This document shows positions 39,884 to 49,742 of a stretch of 64,000 bases of DNA, piece by piece. Source of the DNA: an uncultured Bacteroidales bacterium (GTDB lineage Bacteria; Bacteroidota; Bacteroidia; Bacteroidales; WCHB1-69). The number at the start of each line of letters is the position of its first letter. Within the stretch, counting starts at the first letter, position 1. Both the position numbers and the translations under genes were made by a program. The stretch lies in NCBI GenBank assembly GCA_905233625.1, contig CAJOFJ010000019.1, positions 1 to 64,000 on the forward strand, written 5' to 3'. The notes beneath the pieces are model-generated. The model was given only the letters and a program-made list of their open reading frames with translations, made no database searches and was not told the DNA's origin.

Positions 39884-40768
39884 ATGGCAATACTAAATTA
39901 CATCACTTGGACCGTCAACCCCTTAGCCATTTCATTAGGATCTATCGAAGTGAGATGGTATGGTCTGCTTCTGGCATTCGGCTTTTTCTTTTCGTATCTT
40001 ACTTTAAGCAAGATATTCAAAACCGAAAACATTTCCCAGCAATTGTGCGACAAGCTGTCCATCTGGACCATTGTATGGACCATTGTGGGCTTGCGCCTGG
40101 GACATTTTCTCTTCTACGAGCCGGAATATTTCACCAGTCTCAAGGGTATTACCGAAATTATTCTGCCCATCCAAGACGGACAGTTTGTGGGCTATCAGGG
40201 ACTGGCCAGTCACGGAGCGGTCATTTCCATCATTTTGTTTCTCTGCTATTTCGCCTGGAAATACAAGATGAACGCCTTATGGCTGCTTGACCGTCTGTCG
40301 TTGGTAATCCCGATTGCCGCCGGTATGGTGCGCATCGGCAACTTGATGAACCACGAGATTGTGGGTAGCATCACTACGGTGCCTTGGGCTTTCGACTTCA
40401 CCCTTGGCGGTCCCGGTATCGCGGGTACCCTGCGCCACCCCGCCCAATTGTATGAGGCCTGTGTTTATCTGCTGCTGTTTCTGGCTTTCTGCATATACTA
40501 TTTCAAATTTGCCAAAGGCAAAGTTCCCGCGGGAAGAGCCACCGGTTTACTTCTGTTCGTGATTTTCACCGCCCGTTTTATCATTGAGTTCTTCAAGGAA
40601 GTGCAGGTCAGCAAGGAAGTGGGAATGACCCTCGACATCGGTCAGAAACTGAGTATTCCTTTTATCCTTATCGGCCTTACCCTGCTGATATACTCTATCG
40701 TAAAGCGTGACAATATCCCTGTTTATAAGGAGATTAACTGGCAGAAAGACAAAGCTGTAAAAAAATAG
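39884..40768 (+). CDS. lgt: Prolipoprotein diacylglyceryl transferase
   Basis: EVRWYGLLLAFGFF, GLRLGHFLFYEPEYF, GLASHGAVISI, RIGNLMNHEIVG, RHPAQLYEA. Confidence 0.96.
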   Translation: MAILNYITWTVNPLAISLGSIEVRWYGLLLAFGFFFSYLTLSKIFKTENISQQLCDKLSIWTIVWTIVGLRLGHFLFYEPEYFTSLKGITEIILPIQDGQFVGYQGLASHGAVISIILFLCYFAWKYKMNALWLLDRLSLVIPIAAGMVRIGNLMNHEIVGSITTVPWAFDFTLGGPGIAGTLRHPAQLYEACVYLLLFLAFCIYYFKFAKGKVPAGRATGLLLFVIFTARFIIEFFKEVQVSKEVGMTLDIGQKLSIPFILIGLTLLIYSIVKRDNIPVYKEINWQKDKAVKK

Positions 40769-40772
40769 TATT

Positions 40773-41609
40773 ATGTGGCTCAATTTCAAAGGAAAACTCT
40801 GTGACTTGTCCCACCCTTTGGTGATGGGAATCCTGAATTATACGGAAGATTCCTTTTTTGACGGAGGCCGCTATACCAGTGAAAAAGCCATTTTGGACCG
40901 TGCTTCCCATCTACTGGAAGAAGGAGCGGATCTGATTGACATCGGGGCCATGTCCACCCGTCCCGGAGCCGCCGACATTGACGAAATCACCGAAATGAAA
41001 CGCATTAGCCAAGCGGTGACACTTATCTTACAACATTTCCCTGACACCGTTATTTCAATAGACACCTGGCGGGCATCGGTTGCCCAAGTGGCTTTGGACC
41101 ATGGAGCCGCCATGATCAATGACGTGTCAGGCGGCACTTTCGACGAAGAGATGATCCCTACCGTGGCCAAGGCCAGAGTGCCCTACTGCCTGATGCACAC
41201 TCCCGCCAAACCCGATGTGATGCAGCAACACACCCACTACGACAACCTCATCGGCGAAATGCTGCGCTTTTTCGGCACCCAAGTGGCCAAACTGAAAGAA
41301 TTGGGTGCCAATGACATTATTCTTGACCCAGGCTTTGGTTTCGGTAAAACCTTGGAACAGAATTATTTCTTGATGAACAACCTGAATGCATTTGACAGTT
41401 TTGGTTTACCCATACTGGTAGGCATCTCAAGAAAGTCGATGATATACAAATTATTAGATACCGATGCCCAGCTTGCTTTGAACGGCACCACCGTGCTGAA
41501 CACCCTGGCTTTGATGAAAGGCGCCCACATCCTTCGGGTGCACGATGTACGGGAAGCCAAGGAATGCGTAAAGATGGTGGAAATGTGCCGTAAGGCAAGC
41601 GATGCGTGA
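40773..41609 (+). CDS. folP: Dihydropteroate synthase
   Basis: LVMGILNYTEDSFFDGGRY, GADLIDIGAMSTRPGA, INDVSGG, ILDPGFGFGKTLEQN. Confidence 0.96.
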   Translation: MWLNFKGKLCDLSHPLVMGILNYTEDSFFDGGRYTSEKAILDRASHLLEEGADLIDIGAMSTRPGAADIDEITEMKRISQAVTLILQHFPDTVISIDTWRASVAQVALDHGAAMINDVSGGTFDEEMIPTVAKARVPYCLMHTPAKPDVMQQHTHYDNLIGEMLRFFGTQVAKLKELGANDIILDPGFGFGKTLEQNYFLMNNLNAFDSFGLPILVGISRKSMIYKLLDTDAQLALNGTTVLNTLALMKGAHILRVHDVREAKECVKMVEMCRKASDA

Positions 41610-41770
41610 AGACGTGAAGAAACTCGCTTCACTCGCACGTAAAGACGTGGAGACGTGGAGACGTGGAGGCGGAATAAAAGAGATATGACGAAATTTTTTC
41701 GTCTTAACGAATGCACACTGTGCATGTCTTAACGCCTTAACGCATAACCGAATAAATAAAACACATTAAC

Positions 41771-42850
41771 ATGAAAAAACACCTACTACTGATAACCTCT
41801 CTTCTCTTGGCCTTCTCCCTCTCCGCCCAAGAGCCCGCCGGCTACTACAATGCCGCCAACGGCAAGAAAGGCCGGGCACTAAGGATTGCGCTGTCGCAAA
41901 TCATCAATACCAACACAAATTCATTGACATACAGTGGATTATGGAATGCTTTCACGCAGACTGATGTCAAGAGCAATGGTAAAATCTGGGATATATATTC
42001 CGATATTCCCGGCGGCACCCCACCCTACGAATACACCCCCGGCACTGACCAATGTGGCACTTATACTGCCGAAGGTTCCTGCTACAACCGTGAGCATGTG
42101 GTACCCAAAAGCTGGTTCAACGAACAGACTCCCATGTACACTGACTTGTTTCACATGTACCCTACCGACGGCTGGGTGAACAACAAACGGGGTAACCTGC
42201 CCTTTGGCGAAGTAGGCAATGCAACTTGGACCAGCCGCAACGGCTCCAAAATCGGTAGTTGCTCCACCCCTGGCTTTTCGGGCACCGTTTTCGAACCCAT
42301 TGATGCCTTCAAAGGCGACATTGCCCGACTGCTGCTGTACATGTGCACCCGCTACTACAACCGCGATTTCGACCAAAGCACCCCTTCCATGTTCACCGAC
42401 GGCAACCTCAACCCCTGGGCTTTGGCCATGCTCATTCGCTGGCATGAGGAAGACCCCGTCAGTCAGAAGGAAATTGACCGCAACAATGCCGTTTATGCCC
42501 TCCAGCACAACCGCAACCCTTTTGTGGACTATCCTGAGTTAGTGGGCAAAATCTTCGGTGCCGATTCGGTCAACGCCTTCCAATACGGCAGTGCGGTTGC
42601 CTTGATTGATCCAGCCCTGGTGGCGGTGTATCCCAACCCTGCCCATGAGCAGTTCACCATTCAGAGCAATTCGGTGGAAATCAATGAAATCGTCATTTTC
42701 GACCTGATGGGAAAAGAAGTGCTCCACACCGAGGCCCTCAACAATCAATGTACCACCAATGTATCCCACCTTCCCGCTGGACTCTACCTCTTAAAAATCC
42801 ACAGCGAAAACCAAGCGGTCATTATCAAGAAGCTGGTGATTGATCGTTAA
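41771..42850 (+). CDS. Secreted endonuclease I family protein with T9SS C-terminal domain
   Basis: YNREHVVPKSWFNEQTPMYTDLFHMYPTDGWVNNKRGNLPFGEV; C-term VYPNPAHEQFTIQSN...GLYLLKIHSENQAVIIKKLVIDR. Confidence 0.92.
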   Translation: MKKHLLLITSLLLAFSLSAQEPAGYYNAANGKKGRALRIALSQIINTNTNSLTYSGLWNAFTQTDVKSNGKIWDIYSDIPGGTPPYEYTPGTDQCGTYTAEGSCYNREHVVPKSWFNEQTPMYTDLFHMYPTDGWVNNKRGNLPFGEVGNATWTSRNGSKIGSCSTPGFSGTVFEPIDAFKGDIARLLLYMCTRYYNRDFDQSTPSMFTDGNLNPWALAMLIRWHEEDPVSQKEIDRNNAVYALQHNRNPFVDYPELVGKIFGADSVNAFQYGSAVALIDPALVAVYPNPAHEQFTIQSNSVEINEIVIFDLMGKEVLHTEALNNQCTTNVSHLPAGLYLLKIHSENQAVIIKKLVIDR

Positions 42851-42857
42851 TCGGATA

Positions 42858-43247
42858 TTATATCAGACACACCTTTTGCAACTCTTCCGAAAATCGTGTA
42901 ATTCCCTCCTGGATGCGCTGAACCGTCTTGGAGGAAGGGCGACTTTTCCCTGTGGCATAGTGGCTGAGTTGATGGCGGTTTATCCCGGTAATGGCTTGCA
43001 AATCAGCAAGATTAAGTTTTCCATTAATATATTGCAGAAAACTGGCTGTGTCAAACTTGTATGTAAACTCCATTGCAGGCAACGTAGGAAGCATCTTTTT
43101 CGCCTCCGTGTAGGAGTTCCTTAAATCATCCATGGCTTCTTCTTCTGTTTTTCCCATTCCGATAAAGCCAATTTTGTGCTTGTGTTGGGGTATTGCTGTG
43201 TAACTCCCATCATTGTTACGCTCTATGATCACCTCGATGTTTTCCAT
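42858..43247 (-). CDS. hicB: HicB family antitoxin with C-terminal HTH
   Basis: MENIEVIIERNNDGSYTAIPQHKHKIGFIGMGKTEEEAMDDLRNSYTEAKKML; HTH DLQAITGINRHQLSHYATGKSRPS. Confidence 0.85.
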   Translation of the reverse strand: MENIEVIIERNNDGSYTAIPQHKHKIGFIGMGKTEEEAMDDLRNSYTEAKKMLPTLPAMEFTYKFDTASFLQYINGKLNLADLQAITGINRHQLSHYATGKSRPSSKTVQRIQEGITRFSEELQKVCLI

Positions 43248-43264
43248 TTCTCATTCAAATTAAA

Positions 43265-43456
43265 TTATTTCACATTAATTCCCGACTGTTCCCTAACATA
43301 TTTCATTAATTCCTTGCCAACATCTGCCGTTGAGTGTCTTGGAAGTTGAAATCTTTGTTCGGTAACTGGGCTCCATCACCATTCGTGATTCTTTCCATCA
43401 CATACGAAATAACACCCTTTTGTTTTCAGTTTCTTTTTGAGTTCTGATATTTTCAT
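43265..43456 (-). pseudogene. hicA: HicA toxin with an internal TGA stop
   Basis: MKISELKKKLKTKGCYFVCDGKNHEW*WSPVTEQRFQLPRHSTADVGKELMKYVREQSGINVK; TGA at 43376-43378, frame otherwise intact; directly upstream of hicB. Confidence 0.8.
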
Positions 43457-43763
43457 AGGATTATTCAAATGCAAAAATATACAATTGTTAATTACTAACA
43501 ATATACAAATGATTATTTTTATAAACAGGATTATGAACAATTTTCACTTGAAGGTTTCTAAGAGAGATTTTTTTTCTTTTCCACTTCGGGGAGTAAATTG
43601 TTGTCCATCGTATTTTAAAATTGAGGGTTTGTTCTGCTGGCAAAATTACAATATCTGAACCATAAAATCAATAGTGAAAACATGGTCAATTTTCTGAAAA
43701 ACAACAGTTTAACAAATTACAATTTTCAGTCAGAAAGTTACGCTAATTGGTTGGAATTTTCCG

Positions 43764-43771
43764 TATCTTTG
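43764..43771 (+). promoter_or_regulatory. Putative Bacteroidetes -7 element (TATCTTTG)
   Basis: CCGTATCTTTGCACC 9-20 nt upstream of the endonuclease/exonuclease/phosphatase gene start. Confidence 0.6.
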
Positions 43772-43779
43772 CACCCTAA

Positions 43780-45078
43780 TTGACTGCAATGAAAAAAATA
43801 TCCCTTGTTATCGTTTTTGGATTATTGCTGGCATCCTTTGGCTTCGGCCAGACGCAGACCATCAGGATGATGCACTACAACCTTTTGTATTACACCAATC
43901 AAGGGGCAACGGGATGTACTTCGACCAACAACAATTTGAACAACAAAGATTTGGCGCTGTGCACCATTATCGACTACGTGATGCCCGATGTGCTTGTTGT
44001 CAACGAAATAGGCAGCAATGTGAGCTATGCCGACCGTATCGTCAACAATGTGCTGAATACCAACGGACGTCAAGGCTATCAGCATGGTCCCCTGACTAAT
44101 TATTCTGGTGGCTCTATTGCCAACATGCTGTTCTACAACTCCGCTAAATTAGCGTTTCACAGTCATTTTTACCTTTCTACTGTCAACCGCGATATCAATG
44201 GCTACAAGATGTATTATATCTCGCCGAACCTGGCATACGGCGACACCGTTTTCACCACTTTCATTCTGATGCATCTGAAAGCGGGTACCGGCTCTGAGAA
44301 TGAACAAAAGCGCTATAGTCAAGTAGAGAAACTTATGACTTATATCGAAACCAGAGCTATGTATGGAAATATCTGTCTGTCTGGTGATTTCAACATCTAT
44401 GGTGCTTCAGAAGACGCCTACCAGCATCTGATTAACTATTCCAACAGCTTGTATAAATTCTACGACCCCATTAATATGGAAGCGGAATGGAACAACTCGT
44501 ACAGCTCCCGATACGTCCATACCCAATCGACCCACAGTGATGATAACGGCTGTGCCGCTTCAGGAGGCCTGGACGACCGCTTCGATTTCATTTTGGTTTC
44601 CTCTCCTATCTATTACGGCAGTCGAAAAGTGAGCTGTATAACCAACAGCTATCATGCACTGGGCAACGATGGCAATCATTTCAACAAAAGTGTCAATAAT
44701 CCTAATCCTGCCAATCAAGATGTTCCGTCCAATGTAGCCGATGCTTTATACACCATGTCCGACCACTTGCCCGTAATCATGGATTTGGCGGTGGATCTAA
44801 CCCCCGTTTCCGTATCTTCCACTGAATTAGCTGATTTTGAGGTACGTGTGGTTAACCCTATTGATAACAGTCTGAAAATAAATATTTTATCTTCCGTTGA
44901 AGAAGATATGTCTTTTGATTTATATTCCCTGGAAGGAAAGCTGTTGATGCGTACCCAACATCGTGTGAATGCAGGCGACGACCGCCTGGAGCTGGACTTC
45001 CCCTACCCTTCAGGATTTTATATACTGAAAATCAGCGACAGCAGAAATGCCTGTGTCATCAAGAAGCTGGTGAAATAA
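43780..45078 (+). CDS. Secreted endonuclease/exonuclease/phosphatase family protein with T9SS C-terminal domain
   Basis: RMMHYNLLYYTNQ...CLSGDFNIYGASEDAYQ...SDHLPVIMDLAVD; C-term LEGKLLMRTQHRVNAGDDRLELDFPYPSGFYILKISDSRNACVIKKLVK. Confidence 0.9.
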   Translation: MTAMKKISLVIVFGLLLASFGFGQTQTIRMMHYNLLYYTNQGATGCTSTNNNLNNKDLALCTIIDYVMPDVLVVNEIGSNVSYADRIVNNVLNTNGRQGYQHGPLTNYSGGSIANMLFYNSAKLAFHSHFYLSTVNRDINGYKMYYISPNLAYGDTVFTTFILMHLKAGTGSENEQKRYSQVEKLMTYIETRAMYGNICLSGDFNIYGASEDAYQHLINYSNSLYKFYDPINMEAEWNNSYSSRYVHTQSTHSDDNGCAASGGLDDRFDFILVSSPIYYGSRKVSCITNSYHALGNDGNHFNKSVNNPNPANQDVPSNVADALYTMSDHLPVIMDLAVDLTPVSVSSTELADFEVRVVNPIDNSLKINILSSVEEDMSFDLYSLEGKLLMRTQHRVNAGDDRLELDFPYPSGFYILKISDSRNACVIKKLVK

Positions 45079-45180
45079 CGCTCTAAAGAATCCAAAATCC
45101 AAAGTTCAAGATTCATTAAACCAGTTAGCAAATATAGAGTACTTATTGAAATTTGAATTCTGAATTTTGAATTCAAATCA

Positions 45181-46080
45181 CTATAGATTCAGAATCGCGA
45201 TAATCTCCGACTCCATAAATTCTCCGCCAGGATAGCGGGCGGTATAGTCCAGATTCAACCAAATCTGTTTTTGGTTGTCTATATGATAATGAAGCCTTTT
45301 TCCATTAGACTCGTTTTTAAACATCACCTTCTTGACGATGTAATTGATATCCTCCAGATTTTGTTTGTCGCCAATCAAAATTTCAGGATAGACATGCTCG
45401 GTGGTATGTACCAGCCGCATGGTTCCGCCAATCGACATAATAGCCGCGGCCATCATGATGGAATGATCGTCACAGTCACCCGAAAACACACCTAGATTGT
45501 CGCTGGCCCTGACCAGATACTCCTGACCAAGAGGATCATTGACATAATTCCAGCGGCGGTTCACATCACGGAACACGGCAAAACATTGTATCAATCTTCT
45601 ATAATCATGATAATCAGCAATATACTTCCTTAAACTATCATCCGTAGTCAAAGAAACCGCATAATTTCTAATCTCGGGATTATAGTAATCTACCGCTTGG
45701 ATATATTTGGTTTTATGTGGAAAAGGCCGAAGGTTTCGGGGAGTACTATTGGGTTCAGGTTCAGTAAAAATGCCATACACCATTTCCTTGTAATCCTTGA
45801 ATGCCAAACGGAATCCATAACTATTGGTGAGAGAGCCAACGGTCAACAATCCCAAAATCAATAGCCAAAGCACTGCCACCACAATTTTCCGCTTACGAAG
45901 CACAAACTCCACCAAGGCCACCAGAGCCAGAAACAGCAAGACGCGGTCGATGTTAGCAGGCCAATACGCATCAGGTACATATCTGAACACAATAAAGGCA
46001 AACGGAATCAGCAGCAGATACGCCAGCACGCCGAAAATGATTCGCAGGGATAAAGTGTCCGGTAACTTTTTCATTATCAA
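45181..46080 (-). CDS. Transglutaminase-like domain membrane protein
   Basis: N-terminal TMs; SDNLGVFSGDCDDHSIMMAAAIMSIGGTMRLVHTTEHVYPEILIG (Cys...His). Confidence 0.8.
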   Translation of the reverse strand: MIMKKLPDTLSLRIIFGVLAYLLLIPFAFIVFRYVPDAYWPANIDRVLLFLALVALVEFVLRKRKIVVAVLWLLILGLLTVGSLTNSYGFRLAFKDYKEMVYGIFTEPEPNSTPRNLRPFPHKTKYIQAVDYYNPEIRNYAVSLTTDDSLRKYIADYHDYRRLIQCFAVFRDVNRRWNYVNDPLGQEYLVRASDNLGVFSGDCDDHSIMMAAAIMSIGGTMRLVHTTEHVYPEILIGDKQNLEDINYIVKKVMFKNESNGKRLHYHIDNQKQIWLNLDYTARYPGGEFMESEIIAILNL

Positions 46081-46205
46081 AATTGAAGCTGCAAAAATAC
46101 AAAATTATCTTATTTTTTTCATTCGGATAAGTGATTTTTTTGTACTTTTGCGCTTTCCTTACAAGGTAGTAGCGGATTGGATAACCTATTTATTTTTAAT
46201 TACTT

Positions 46206-47606
46206 ATGGGAGGTTTTTTTGGAATAGCATCTAAAAAAGATTGCGCTTCCGATTTATTTTATGGTATTGACTACCATTCTCACCTTGGAGCAAAACGAGC
46301 CGGTATGGCCACCATGGAAGGGGAAAACTTCTTCCGCTCCATCCACAACATCGAAAACACTTATTTCAGAACCAAGTTCGCCGACAGTCTGCCGAAATTC
46401 AAAGGCACGCACGGCATCGGAGTCATCAGCGACACCGACGCCCAGCCTATTGTGGTGAACTCGCATCTGGGCCGTTTCGCCATCGTTACGGTGGGCAAAA
46501 TCAACAACCTGGCGGAACTGGAAGCGGAATGTCTGAGCCTTAACCAGCAGTTCACCGAGCTGAGCTCCGGCAGCACCAACCCCACCGAGCTGGTCGCCCT
46601 GCTGATTACACAAGGCAAGGACTTCGTGGAAGGTATTCAGAATGTATACCGCAAAGTGCAAGGATCCTGCACCATGCTGATTCTGACCAACGACGGACTG
46701 ATTGTCGCCCGTGACTTTCTGGGCCGCACCCCTGCCATCATCGGCAAAAACCATGAAGGTTATGCAGTGGCTTTCGACAGTCACAGTTTCGACAATCTGG
46801 ATTATCAGGTAGAACATTATGTAGGCCCTGGTGAAATCATGAAGGTGACTGCAGACGGTTTCAAGCAGTTGCTCGCTCCCAACGAAAAAATGCAAATTTG
46901 CTCTTTCCTGTGGATATACTATGGTTTCCCCTCCTCATCCTACGAAGGCATCAGCATTGAACAAATGCGTTACCAAGGCGGTTATGAGATGGGCAAGGAA
47001 GACGATGTAGAAGCCGATTTCGTATCAGCCATCCCCGATTCAGGTATCGGTATGGCTTTAGGTTATGCCACCGGCAAGGGCATTCCTTACCAGCGCGGCA
47101 TCGTCAAATACACCCCCACCTGGTCGCGCAGCTTTATGCCCGTCAACCAGGAGACTCGCGAGCATGTGGCCAAAATGAAGCTGCTGCCCAACGCCGCTAT
47201 TCTGAAAGGAAAACGTGCTGTTTTCTGCGACGACTCCATCGTGCGCGGCACCCAATTGCGTGACAATGTGCGCAAATTATACGATTACGGGGCCAAGGAA
47301 GTGCACATCCGCATCAGCTGTCCTCCCCTGCTCTACGGCTGCAAGTTCATCAACTTCTCGGCTTCCAAGTCGGAAATGGAGCTGATTGCCCGTCGTGTGA
47401 TTGAGGAACTGGAAGGCGACAGCAAGAAGAACCTGCACCTCTATATGGACGACACCACTCCTCAATACGCCAACATGGTGGAGAAAATCCGCCAGCACCT
47501 GGGTGTGGACTCGCTGAAGTTCAACAAGCTGAGCACCATCGCCAAGGCTATCGGCCTGCCGAAGGACCGTCTGTGTACCTACTGCTTCGACGGAGCGGAG
47601 ATTTAA
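46206..47606 (+). CDS. purF: Amidophosphoribosyltransferase homolog lacking N-terminal Cys nucleophile
   Basis: MGGFFGIASKKDC...; PRT site KRAVFCDDSIVRGTQLRDNVRKL; C-terminal LCTYCFDG. Confidence 0.9.
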   Translation: MGGFFGIASKKDCASDLFYGIDYHSHLGAKRAGMATMEGENFFRSIHNIENTYFRTKFADSLPKFKGTHGIGVISDTDAQPIVVNSHLGRFAIVTVGKINNLAELEAECLSLNQQFTELSSGSTNPTELVALLITQGKDFVEGIQNVYRKVQGSCTMLILTNDGLIVARDFLGRTPAIIGKNHEGYAVAFDSHSFDNLDYQVEHYVGPGEIMKVTADGFKQLLAPNEKMQICSFLWIYYGFPSSSYEGISIEQMRYQGGYEMGKEDDVEADFVSAIPDSGIGMALGYATGKGIPYQRGIVKYTPTWSRSFMPVNQETREHVAKMKLLPNAAILKGKRAVFCDDSIVRGTQLRDNVRKLYDYGAKEVHIRISCPPLLYGCKFINFSASKSEMELIARRVIEELEGDSKKNLHLYMDDTTPQYANMVEKIRQHLGVDSLKFNKLSTIAKAIGLPKDRLCTYCFDGAEI

Positions 47607-47925
47607 TGTGCTAATGAGACAATGTGCTAATGTGCTAATTTAATTCAGGGGAGTCTCGTGCTACGCACTCAAAGGGAGTCATGCCAAGCATGAGGGGAGT
47701 CTCACTTCGTTCGAGGGGAGAATTTGATGTGCTAATTGATCAGTTAATTAATTAGTTAATGAATTATATACGGGGGCTTTTGCTCTCGTTTTTTTGTGCT
47801 CAATCTACACAGCTTCGAGGCATGACAATTTACTGCATCAGCACCTCCTTTCAAGAATGAAATTTATTATATCGGAAATTTATTGTATCTTTGCAAAATC
47901 GAATTCTAATATTAAAATAAATGCA

Positions 47926-48510
47926 ATGAAAACGACAAGATTTTTAATGATGATTGTGGCAGTAATGATGATGTTCACTGCCTGCAAGAAAGACAAACCT
48001 CAACCTGACAATGGTAACAATGGTAATAACGAAACTCCCACCGTTACCGAGGCAGCAGAGAACACGCTGGTATTTAACGGAAGAGTATATCAGCTGAATT
48101 GTGGATACGGCATAGATGTGGCACAAAACCGCAGTTACGCCAGCGGTCGCACCTTGGAAACTGATGCGAATGGTGATTTTCTGTATGAAATCATGAGTGA
48201 TGTAGAGGATTTCTGCCTGAACCGCACTTTTGATCTTACCACAGCATATGAAGATGCTACCTATTACTTCGCATTTAGAAAACCTGATTACAGTGAGGAA
48301 TACTCGCAAGGTAATACCGGAGGATTCGGTGTCAACGGCGCAATTAATGGAGAATACTATGAGGACAGCTCCATTTTCTCAAGCGGTACTTTGACAATAA
48401 CCCGAACCGAAACCGACTTCACTTACAAGGTGACTGGCACACTGAAGACTGGCCAAAATCTGAGTTTCCATATTCACGTACCCGCTTCCGAATGGGTTTA
48501 CGAGAATTAG
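47926..48510 (+). CDS. Hypothetical lipoprotein
   Basis: MKTTRFLMMIVAVMMMFTACKKDKPQPDNGNNGN (lipobox); promoter TATCTTTG upstream (~47886). Confidence 0.75.
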   Translation: MKTTRFLMMIVAVMMMFTACKKDKPQPDNGNNGNNETPTVTEAAENTLVFNGRVYQLNCGYGIDVAQNRSYASGRTLETDANGDFLYEIMSDVEDFCLNRTFDLTTAYEDATYYFAFRKPDYSEEYSQGNTGGFGVNGAINGEYYEDSSIFSSGTLTITRTETDFTYKVTGTLKTGQNLSFHIHVPASEWVYEN

Positions 48511-48535
48511 CACATTGGCACATCGAAAAATTTTG

Positions 48536-48543
48536 TATCTTTG
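48536..48543 (+). promoter_or_regulatory. Putative Bacteroidetes -7 element (TATCTTTG)
   Basis: TTTTGTATCTTTGCAG upstream of TraR/DksA-like gene. Confidence 0.6.
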
Positions 48544-48575
48544 CAGAATTATTATTCACCAAAATTTAGAAGATT

Positions 48576-48959
48576 ATGTCAGGAAAAGCAATGGTAAGAT
48601 ATTCAGATGAAGAATTGGCTGAATTCAAGGAATTGATTGAAGGCAAGATTGCTGAAGCCAAAGAAAACCTGGCTGCCTACTTGGAGGCATACAGCAATGC
48701 CGGAAACGACACCATGGACACCGCCCCCACTTTCAAAAACCTGGAGGAAGGCAATATGGTGCTGTCAAAAGAGGAAAACGGACAATTGGCGGCTCGTTTG
48801 GAGAAATATATCAAGAACCTGGAGGCTGCCCTCATCCGTATCGAAAACAAAACCTACGGTATTTGCCGCGTCACAGGCAAACTCATCCCGAAAGAACGCC
48901 TCAGAATCGTCCCCCACGCCACATTGAGCTACGAAGCTAAAATGAACCAGAACAAATAA
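48576..48959 (+). CDS. TraR/DksA family protein
   Basis: YSDEELAEFKELIEGKIAEAKENLAAYLEAY...IENKTYGICRVTGKLIPKERLRIVPHATLSYEAK. Confidence 0.9.
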   Translation: MSGKAMVRYSDEELAEFKELIEGKIAEAKENLAAYLEAYSNAGNDTMDTAPTFKNLEEGNMVLSKEENGQLAARLEKYIKNLEAALIRIENKTYGICRVTGKLIPKERLRIVPHATLSYEAKMNQNK

Positions 48960-48965
48960 GACTCT

Positions 48966-49583
48966 GTGAAAAAAAGTAACAAACTCTACCTGCTCTCTGG
49001 CTGCATCATTGTCCTCTTCATCATTTTAGACCAGATACTGAAGATTTGGGTCAAGACGCACATGGCGTTAGGTGAGCACATTTCTGTGCTCGGTAATTGG
49101 TTTTACCTTTATTTTATCGAAAATGAAGGCATGGCGTTCGGCTTGTCCTTCGGACAGAATATCGGCAAATTGCTGCTTACTGTGGGACGTGTCCTCATTG
49201 TGGGTTTCCTGATCTACTACCTTATCAGACTGATAAAGAAGGACAAAACCGACTGGATTGGGGTAACTGTGCTGTCGCTGATTATCACCGGTGCGGTGGG
49301 CAATATCATCGACTCGCTGTTTTACGGACTGATATTCTCCGAAAGTACCCCTCTTGCGGTGGCCACCCTTTTCCCCGAAGGCGGAGGCTATGCCCCCATG
49401 CTCTTCGGCAAGGTGGTGGATATGTTCTATTTCCCGCTCTTTGTTATCCCGGATTGGTTCCCATTATGGGGTGGCGACTACTTCTTCCCCGCCATTTTCA
49501 ACCTGGCCGACAGCTGCGTCACCGTGGGTATTGTGTTGGCACTGATTTTCTATAAACGCATCTTTCCAGAAAATAAAATTTGA
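48966..49583 (+). CDS. lspA: Lipoprotein signal peptidase
   Basis: DQILKIWVKTHM, ENEGMAFGLSF, GAVGNIIDSLFYG, FNLADSCVTVG. Confidence 0.95.
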   Translation: MKKSNKLYLLSGCIIVLFIILDQILKIWVKTHMALGEHISVLGNWFYLYFIENEGMAFGLSFGQNIGKLLLTVGRVLIVGFLIYYLIRLIKKDKTDWIGVTVLSLIITGAVGNIIDSLFYGLIFSESTPLAVATLFPEGGGYAPMLFGKVVDMFYFPLFVIPDWFPLWGGDYFFPAIFNLADSCVTVGIVLALIFYKRIFPENKI

Positions 49584-49742
49584 TTTTTTCGTGAAGACGT
49601 CAAGACGTTAAGACATGCACTACGTGCATTCGTGAAGACGACATCCGACTTCACGTCTCCACGAACGAGCGAAGCGAGTGTCTCCACGTCTTAACGTATA
49701 AACGATTCAACAAAAAACTAATAAATACTTTCATCAACATCC

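Noticed and set aside
43376-43378. Alternative genetic code (TGA = Trp) suggested by hicA
   Set aside because: TGA is used as a normal stop elsewhere (for example the end of the 409-aa operon gene), so a nonsense mutation is simpler.
46254-46895. 213-aa minus-strand ORF opposite purF
   Set aside because: Antisense shadow; no domain or promoter support.
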